A stretch of DNA of 64,000 nucleotides from Flammula alnicola. Its lineage: Eukaryota > Basidiomycota > Agaricomycetes > Agaricales > Strophariaceae. How positions within the stretch are numbered: position 1 is the stretch's first letter; each line of letters starts with the position of its first letter. This document shows, piece by piece, positions 56,966 to 64,000 of this stretch. Where the stretch lies: assembly GCA_015499995.1 (NCBI GenBank), contig JADNRV010000079.1:124001-188000 (forward strand), given 5' to 3'. The position numbers and the translations under genes were made by a program. The notes below the pieces were generated by a model. That model saw only the letters and a list, made by a program, of their open reading frames with translations, made no database searches and was not told the DNA's origin.

Positions 56966-58220
56966 CTAGTCAGCGGCGCACCATCCACAGGAGCACGTAG
57001 CTCCACCCCGTACCCACTTGTTGCTGTACAGCTCAAATGCCGTTGGCCTCTCGGCAGGGTCAAGGGCGAGGCACAGTCTGAGAAACGACGCCGTGAGCGC
57101 TATATCTTTTGGCGATAATTTATCGTTTGCTGCGAGGCGGTCTTCGAGCGTGGACAAGGTTTCTGCCAATTTCTCCACAGGCGATTCGGCGTATGACAGT
57201 GAAAACAGTGGCGTGCCGGTGAGGAGGAAATACGCCTTGGATATCCACATAATGAATGCGAAACATTATCAGAAAATAAGAAACAAAACTCACGGTACAT
57301 GCCAGCATCCAGATATTAGTTTTGGTGTCGACCTTGCCGCCTAGAAGTGCTTCCGGCGGAAGCAGATTGGGTGCTGCGTCGAGTGAGACAGTTCCATTTG
57401 CTCGACGTGCTGGAAGAAAATGGTCATCAATCTTCTAAGGTATGAAAATGACGCTCACCATGTCCGAAATTGCTTAGAACAATAATTTCATCAGCAAAGA
57501 CTTCTCGAGAAGCATTCCACTTCGCACGATGGGGCATCGGCTGAGATACGATAACTGGGTATACTTTGCCATCTTTGCCTGTGATTTGTTCGACCGGCGC
57601 ACAAGGGAATGGTGCAAGATCTTCCATGATATCTTTGGCGGCGCCGACAGACTCGAAGAGGAAATTGTCGGGAGTAACGGCTAGGACAATGCACATTTTC
57701 AGCAAATGAAGAATGTTTAGTTTTCAAAGATGATGTCCGTACCTCCATGAACGATTTTGAGCCTGTCAAGCTTGCACAGTGGACTCAAGATATCACATAT
57801 AGCTTTCTGTACAGCATAAAGAGGCAACGTGCCTCCAGATTCAGGGTCACTGAGACGGAGGGCCTCAATCGAGGAGCCCAAAGGGCGTATCACCATGCAG
57901 AGATGTCTGCCCTTCGGACTTTCCTCGTAGAAGTGGCCGATTAAATCGAGAGCACCAGATCGTATTTGCGTCTTAATGGTGTTTCGGAGAAGCTTAAGCT
58001 CCTCTTTGGCAGAGGGTTCCTGCGTGGCTGAAACAGTGAATATCTTGATGACTTCGATCTCGTCTGGATCGTCGGTATCGATTGCGAGCCAGCTGGAAGA
58101 TCGTGGTCCCCAACCTACTTTACGCATGATAGACCATGTCCCGTTGTCAAGCGTTTGTCCGGGTTGACCAGCAAAATAGCCAACTGGGGAGTCAAGTTGT
58201 TCTTCCAGGAAGAGCGACAT
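56966..58220 (-). CDS. SRPK-like pseudokinase, tandem copy 3
   Basis: Exons 58220-57743, 57680-57459, 57409-57294 and 57235-56966 give 361 residues. Closest to copy 2, sharing LLPPEALLGGK and the VHGG catalytic loop. The catalytic and DFG aspartates are again replaced (HGG, SNFGHG), while the Lys of EVIKIF and the alphaC Glu are retained. Start chosen at MSLFLEEQ, the position conserved in all three copies. An upstream in-frame ATG at 58280 would add 20 residues not shared in the others. All three copies being intact despite divergence argues that the protein is under selection. Confidence 0.85.
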
Positions 58221-58882
58221 GATGGGAGTAGCCTTCAAGCTCAGGCTGCTGCCACTGGGAGTGTCTGTTGTTAGATTCATCAGGCTACGAGATACCTAGA
58301 ACTCACGTGTGTATATCTCGAAACAAGAGAAGTTTGAAGTGGGCGCAGGCTTCATTCTTAGACTTTGAAAAGACTAAGTCGCGGGTATGACTCACCGTAT
58401 GAGACAACGGACGAGTTCGACCGCTTATAGACAACATAAGTTAGGCAGTGATCGACAAGCAATTGCAAGAACACGAAAATCCTGGACAAATCAAGTTTTG
58501 TAATTTGCCGCAGTGGAACTTGTACTGTATGAAAGATATTTTATCCAGGTGCTCAGTTCTACGGAGTAAGTACAAAGGCGACAGCAGTAACTGGGCGTGC
58601 TCTACTTTTAGGAAATGCAAGGGCGGGTAAAGGTAAAGCAAATCGAGACATAAAAGCGTCAGGAAATGCTGGGTCTAGGTTAATATACATAAACAATGGC
58701 AGAGATAGATGGTGATGATACAGATTGAACGATTGAGAGCACTGACATTTCAGTGACTTGATGACAATATCCTAGGATTAGCGAGCGATAAATAACGAGG
58801 CTGGAAATGGGTTGTGTAAAGCAGTTTGTGTCCGTGTCGGTGTCAAGATCGGTGTCGGGTGAGTAAGAGTTACTGGGCAAGA

Positions 58883-61800
58883 TTATTGAGGTACAGAGTA
58901 ATCCGTTAGGACTCCGCTGATACGGTTGTACACCGCCTCTGGATATTGTCTAGGTTGGGGAAGTAATGTCAGCAACGGCTTGGAATAAGAAGAATATAAC
59001 GTACCTTTCTTTCAGTCGTTCGAGGAGTTCGATAGCAGCATCGCGGTTGCCCGCGCCAAATTCCGCCCTGACCATAACTTCCCAAGTCGAAGGCTAGAAA
59101 AAGAAAGAAATTTTTAGAATGTTGTTGTCAGATATTATAGAGCAAAAAAAGGTTACCTCGCGATAGACAGGTGCCGTGACCGAAACACCCTCGTTCATAT
59201 CAGGACTATGAGGAGCATGGTTGTTAGGAGCGGCAACACCAGTAGGCGGGTTCGACAGCGATTCGAAAATCGCTCTGGCCTGTTCCATGTCGCCCACATT
59301 GGCATAGCCCTTGATCAAAAAGTTGGCAATATATGCAGTCATATGCACGCCCGCCTCGATCATCTTGTTGACGTAGACAGGCAGAAGGTCCGTGCGTTTG
59401 TGCGCGACAATGACATTGATTACGGCTTCGAAGGCAACGGCGTCGGGCTTGGGTGCCCTGGGGTACGTGCCCATCGACTCGAACATCGAGAGGGCCCTGT
59501 CGAGGTCCTTTGAGACACACCCGTATGCGTTGATGAGCGAGGCAAAGTGGGCTCCGGTGATCTCGACGGAGGTGTCTTTCTGGAGTTTGGAGAAGACTTC
59601 CTCCATTGAGGGCAGATCGACGGGTTCGATAGACCCATAGGCGTCAAGAAGCAGCTGCGACGCGGAAAAGGGTTTAAATGTAAATATATGCTATGCAAAG
59701 CGAAAGAAAAAGAAAAAATGTACCTTGTAGGTATGAGCCGATGGCTTCACACCAGCCTTTTCCATCTCTTCGTAATAATAAAGCACGCTTAGTCGGTATG
59801 GTTTCGTCGTGGTGTGCAGCTGCATCATCGTATTGTACGGCGGCACCCTTGGCTTGAAGTTCGGCGAATGCACCATCTCGCGGAAGAGGCTCTCAGCAGA
59901 TGCAACATCGCCCACCCTCGCACAAGCACCGATGACCGCGCCATAGGTGATAGACGACGCCCTGATCCCGCTCGCCTTCATCTGCTGGAACAGCTCCAAC
60001 GCATAATCGGCCTTGCGCGCCTTGGACAATTTCGAGATGATGTTGTTGTACAGGTACATGTTCGGCTTGACGCCCCTCTCCACCGCCTCCTGGAAGAGCG
60101 CCATCGCACCGGAAGTATCGTCCGTGGTGTCCTTCACGAGCTGGATCAATATCCCATACGAGTCAGCGGAAGGACACAACCCCTGGTCGAGGATGCGGAA
60201 CCGATGCACATGCGCCGCGTCGACGTGGCCCGCGTGGGCGAGCGCAATGATCATGTTGTCCTCGATGTGGGCCCACTCGTACAGCTGGTGCTCCGCGGGA
60301 ATCGTCTGCAGGACCGTCTGCGCGGCGGTGTACAGCTCGCGAACCTTGTCCGTGTCCCTTACGCGTCCTTCGCTCTGGATAAGCCGACCGATGACCCCGA
60401 GGTTAGGCACGATGCCCTTCTGCAGCCCCTCCTCGAACATTCTGTAGGCCTTGTTCAACGGTTCTACGGGTATGGAGGCCATGAGAGGTCCAAGGAGTGT
60501 GTTGATGGACTTGCCGAGATACGCGTCCTGTTTGAGCGGCGTCTGATACTCGTTGGCCAAAACCTGCGACTCCACCGGCTGGAGGAACGCATCGGGGGGC
60601 TGCGTCAAGGCATTCTCCAAGGCTGAGTACCTCAGCTGGTCGTATTGCTGTGCCGCCTCGAGATACGAAGGTCCAAACCTGGCGAGGACGTCCACACGTG
60701 CCTGTTCACCAAACTGCCTGTCGATGACTCCGATAACGCGCTGCCGGATATCCTCGTCGAGGACATCAAACGCCAGCCCATGCCCCGCGAGGTCTTCCAA
60801 AAGAGAGATCAAACCACCGTACACAAACCCGGGGAGCTCAGGGAGGCCCTCGGGGTTCCCATCCAACGCATTCGTCTCAAAATGCACCGCATAAGTGAAT
60901 AGGATATTCCAGTCTTCCAAGATGAGGTCTTCGTAGGGTATGAGGTTGAGGTACTTCGTGCGGCCGTATGAATCCAAGAAAAAGGGGGCGAACTTCAATT
61001 GCGGCTTCAACGACAGTTGGAAGGCCAATCGTGCCAGAGTTAAGGCGGAGAGGAAAGAGAGCTCGCCGAGGCCCGTGCTCGCGGTGTCATACACGTGCGC
61101 GATGAACTTCGTTGTCAGGTCCTGCAATCTGAGGTACTTGGTGTGCATCCTCGTGCTATCGCCCATGGCATCCGCTGTTTGCTTGGTGATGAACTCGTAA
61201 AAAGCCCTGCACGAAACATCGTAGGCGCCCCTCGACACCAGCTCCCGGCAAATGTCCAACGTCAATCTATGGTCCCGGAAACCCGGTGGAAGGGTATCTT
61301 GAAGATCTTCGAGCAAGAATTGCAGGGTCTCGATGGCTGTCGCATTGTCGACGTCGTTGTTCTTCAGGTTCTCCATGTTGGCGGTGTGTACGATCAGACG
61401 GTCCGAAGAGCGAATTTGGAAGTGGTCCTCCACGTGTATCACTTTAAGGATCTTGTACAGCCTGTTGAGGTCGTCGATCTTCCCGTGAATGGCCAGCGCG
61501 TCGAGCATCAAAAACCACGCCAAAGCATCCGGACGCATGGCATTCCCGCCGAGACCCTGGAACGGGTCCTCCGGGGCGCGCTCCTGTCCAAGCAGCTTAT
61601 CGAACCAAGCCAACGCGGACTGGATGTCCCCAGCTTGCAGGAACCCGTTGATAACGGTCGAGAACGTAGACGAAGTCGTGATCGGCACATCCGCTGAGGT
61701 AAAATGGTCGCCAGCAACAGAGTTGACCATCTGGTCCACGAGCCCGATGGCTTTATCAGGCATGGCGGCGCGGAAATATGCTTCGATCATGACGTTCCAC

Positions 61801-63318
61801 GTCATGATTTGGGCCTGACGCTCGACGTCCGCCATATTGGAGAAATGTCGCAGCTTGCCTGCCTTACCAGCAGAGACGTATTCCTGGAAGATTTCTTCCG
61901 CCTGGTCGATCTGGCCCACGTTCGAGAAGGTCAAAATCAGGTACCGGTACACCCCATGAGGAACCTTGGTCTCGCGTCTAGCCTCCATCTGTGCGAAGAT
62001 GTGGATGGCGGAGTTGACATCGGCGTTGTTCGCTGCACACTTCAGCAGGCGGACAAACGTCGATTCGTGCAGTTGGTCTTTGCCACCGATAGCCAATACG
62101 CCCTCGAAAAGAGACATCGCCGACGCGAAGTTGTCCTCCTGGTTGAGCTCGTTGATCCTTGCCTGGTCGTCCTCCGGTGCTACGGCTTCCGTTCGTCCTA
62201 CGAGAGCCGTGCGTTTGTTGCGCAGCTCCAAGCTAACTTTCGCTCTGTGGATTTCGAGATCGCGTTTGGTCAAGGCATGGATGAGGTTATCGTAGGTGTC
62301 GACGTCGGGCACGATGGATTTCTCCAGCATGATATTGTACAGCTTGATAATACCAGTGAGGGGGTTCCAGGGGTTCGCGTCTTGATCGAGGCAAATATGG
62401 CCGCATTGAACTGGTCCAAGGTAGGCGTCTCCCAATGCATGAGCATGTAACGAATAGAATTGGCGACGCTTGTAGCATCCCCTTTGCGACCAAGGGAACG
62501 AAGGACGCCGGCATGAGTGACACTATCGTCTTCGGGTGTTGGAGGAGGTGTAACCGTCTGTGGGGCAGAGGGGTCCGTGGCCGTTGACTGTTTTTGCTGT
62601 GGGGAAGCTGGAGCTTTGGGCGACTCTGCAGTCGCACTGACACTAGGCTTTCGCTTCTGCTGCCTGGAACCCTCAGGTGGGGGTGTAGGAAGAGGTGGTA
62701 CGAGTGGTTCAGACGCATTCAAGAGGGGACTCAGAGGGGCCGATGTCGAGTTACGACGAACGAGGAGGGGTTGAGTCGGTTGTACAATTGGGAGAGGATC
62801 CGCCAGGAGACGTTCTTTCGCTGAAGCCATGGACTCTACGGGCGCAAACGCGTGCTTTCCCCGTGTGTGCAGCTGCACAGTCATGAGAACGCCCATTTTT
62901 TCACCCCGTTCATTGCGACCTGTGCCAGGGATTGATACGCTGGAACTACGCATCCGATGCCTCTTCTGTGGCGCAGGCAAGATGGTACGCCTGGGGGTGA
63001 ACTCCTCGGTGTCATCACTCTGAGAGACTTCGTGAGAAGTCACTGCATTGGCTTGTGTCACCGCACGACCGGCGCTCTACACGAAACGTTGAAAAAAAAA
63101 ACTCGAGATGGAGATGGAAGGCGTACATTATAACCAGCATAGAATCGGCTTCCAGCACCGTATTTAGAGCTTCCTGGTCCCGGTCCATTCCCCCAGTTTG
63201 AACCCGAGCCCGAAGAAGGACCCGACGACTGAAGTTGGAGGACATTTCTGATGGTATGTGTTTGATTTTGGACGACGGCGACCGCACGTCCAGTGCTATG
63301 GAGGATATGAGGCAACAT
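58883..63318 (-). CDS. Large mitochondrial PPR protein, one apparent frameshift
   Basis: Five exons (63318-63127, 63076-59724, 59654-59157, 59093-59005, 58949-58883) would encode about 1,399 residues. Exon 2 starts and ends in phase 0 but is 3,353 nt long, one short of a multiple of three. The frame changes at a G5 run (62360-62364 on plus), where adding one base would reconnect SIKTRTPG to PLTGIIKLYNIML. The N terminus is Ser/Gly/Arg-rich without acidic residues, as for mitochondrial import. Then come at least ten 35-residue helical repeats, for example TYDNLIHALTKRD, TWNVMIEAYFRAAMPDKA, SSTFSTVINGFLQAGDIQSALAWF, SYGILIQLVKDT and YNNIISKLSKARKADYALELF. Such Pet309/Cya5-like proteins bind organelle transcripts and promote their stability or translation. 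Either an assembly error or a real null allele. Confidence 0.85.
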
Positions 63319-64000
63319 AGATGCCTAGAGGGTGTCTGGAGACACCTTGTGGTAGTTGTGGGTGGGCCCCTTGTGGGTGTCGGAAAAGGTCTCCAACGTC
63401 GTTCACTGTCAAATTCAACAATCCGGGGCCGATCGAATTCGTGGCCTGTATATTTTTCTGTTTGGTTCTCATTGCCCCGCCAAATACATATGCCCTTCGG
63501 ATCAACCCGGGTGTCAACCTGAGTCAGCTACCGTCCGGTCGTGGGAGTCGATCGAGGCTCGAGTCAGAGCTCTAGGCGCTCGTTCGGCGTCTGTTTCCCA
63601 TCCCAACAATGTTACAATCGTACGATGTACTTGAGTACGGTGATCAGGCTAAATCTGGCTGACTAGACAATCGATATGAAACCGAACCACTCTTTTCCAG
63701 TCAGCACAAAGGGCGAAATGTGGTACTTAGAGTCTTTTCCCGATGCCAATGACGCAGACAAACGACAGAGCTCGTGACCTTCTTCGCGATGGGAGCGCGG
63801 ATTCCGGAATCAGGCTAATGAGCAAGCGGAACAGCCTTTGACATGCATACTTGGTCTCATGATAAAATCAGCACCCGAGGACGCCCTATTACTCCCTCGT
63901 GAGTAGTCTCTCATGATCAGGATATAATTTCCCGTTAAAGATGTTGAGAGCTCAGATCTATAATTCACATAAACCCACGAGATACTTACATAGTATTGTA
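63319..64000. other. Upstream flank of the PPR gene
   Basis: Contains the PPR promoter. Open frames on both strands are short and have no recognisable features. Nothing else is supported to the window's end. Confidence 0.5.

Noticed and set aside
63321..63575. Plus-strand Cys-containing frame at the window end
   Set aside because: Lies antisense to the PPR promoter region, short, no recognisable features.

Overview
The window looks like a chromosomal segment of a filamentous basidiomycete, most probably an agaricomycete. Genes are dense and on both strands, and almost every one is cut by many short introns (about 50-70 nt, GT..AG, often with a CTAAC-like branch site). Families typical of agaricomycetes appear: multi-exon microsomal P450s, a secreted GMC oxidoreductase, a HET-domain protein, a fungal 7TM protein, a DUF1399 glycine-rich-domain protein and a DIRS/Ngaro-type retrotransposon. 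The exon models were built by hand from splice signals and reading-frame continuity; most close exactly in phase.

Layout. 0-11 kb: a His-rich orphan protein, a short tandem repeat, two tRNA-Leu(CAG) genes in opposite orientation (1.7 and 8.5 kb) that both carry a short anticodon-loop intron, a decayed kinase-fold (MTR-kinase/APH-like) pseudogene, the mitochondrial copper chaperone SCO1, an aryl-alcohol-oxidase-like GMC flavoenzyme and a 7TM membrane protein. 11.3-16.8 kb: a complete tyrosine-recombinase retrotransposon with split direct repeats (A1-gag-RT/RNase H-recombinase-B1-A2-B2); the repeats are pairwise identical. 17-34 kb: housekeeping and orphan genes, namely a single-pass membrane protein, a DUF1399 protein with a Cys/Gly tail, an ER protein disulfide isomerase, proteasome subunit RPN10 and KEOPS subunit CGI121 (divergent pair), an orphan acidic protein and a secreted carboxylesterase.

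34-46 kb: two paralogous CYP63-like P450 genes (17 and 18 exons) separated by a HET-domain gene, a truncated copy of the second P450's promoter and first exon carrying two nonsense codons, two non-autonomous terminal-inverted-repeat elements and a dispersed repeat. 46.2-50.1 kb: a hAT DNA transposon with a perfect 8-bp target duplication and an almost complete open transposase, sitting 68 bp upstream of the start codon of a coilin-like nuclear-body gene (50.2-52.3 kb). 52.5-58.7 kb: a tandem triplication of a kinase-fold gene whose catalytic and metal-binding aspartates are replaced in all three copies (pseudokinases). 58.9-63.3 kb: a large PPR protein with one apparent 1-nt frameshift in a homopolymer.

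How it fits together: the genes do not form one pathway. The secreted GMC enzyme, the esterase and the two P450s fit lignocellulose or aromatic-compound metabolism, whereas SCO1, RPN10, CGI121, PDI, coilin and the PPR protein are core cell functions. The accessory material of most interest is the pseudokinase triplet with its duplicated Cys-rich C-terminal module, the intron-bearing Ngaro-type element, and the fresh hAT insertion at the coilin promoter.
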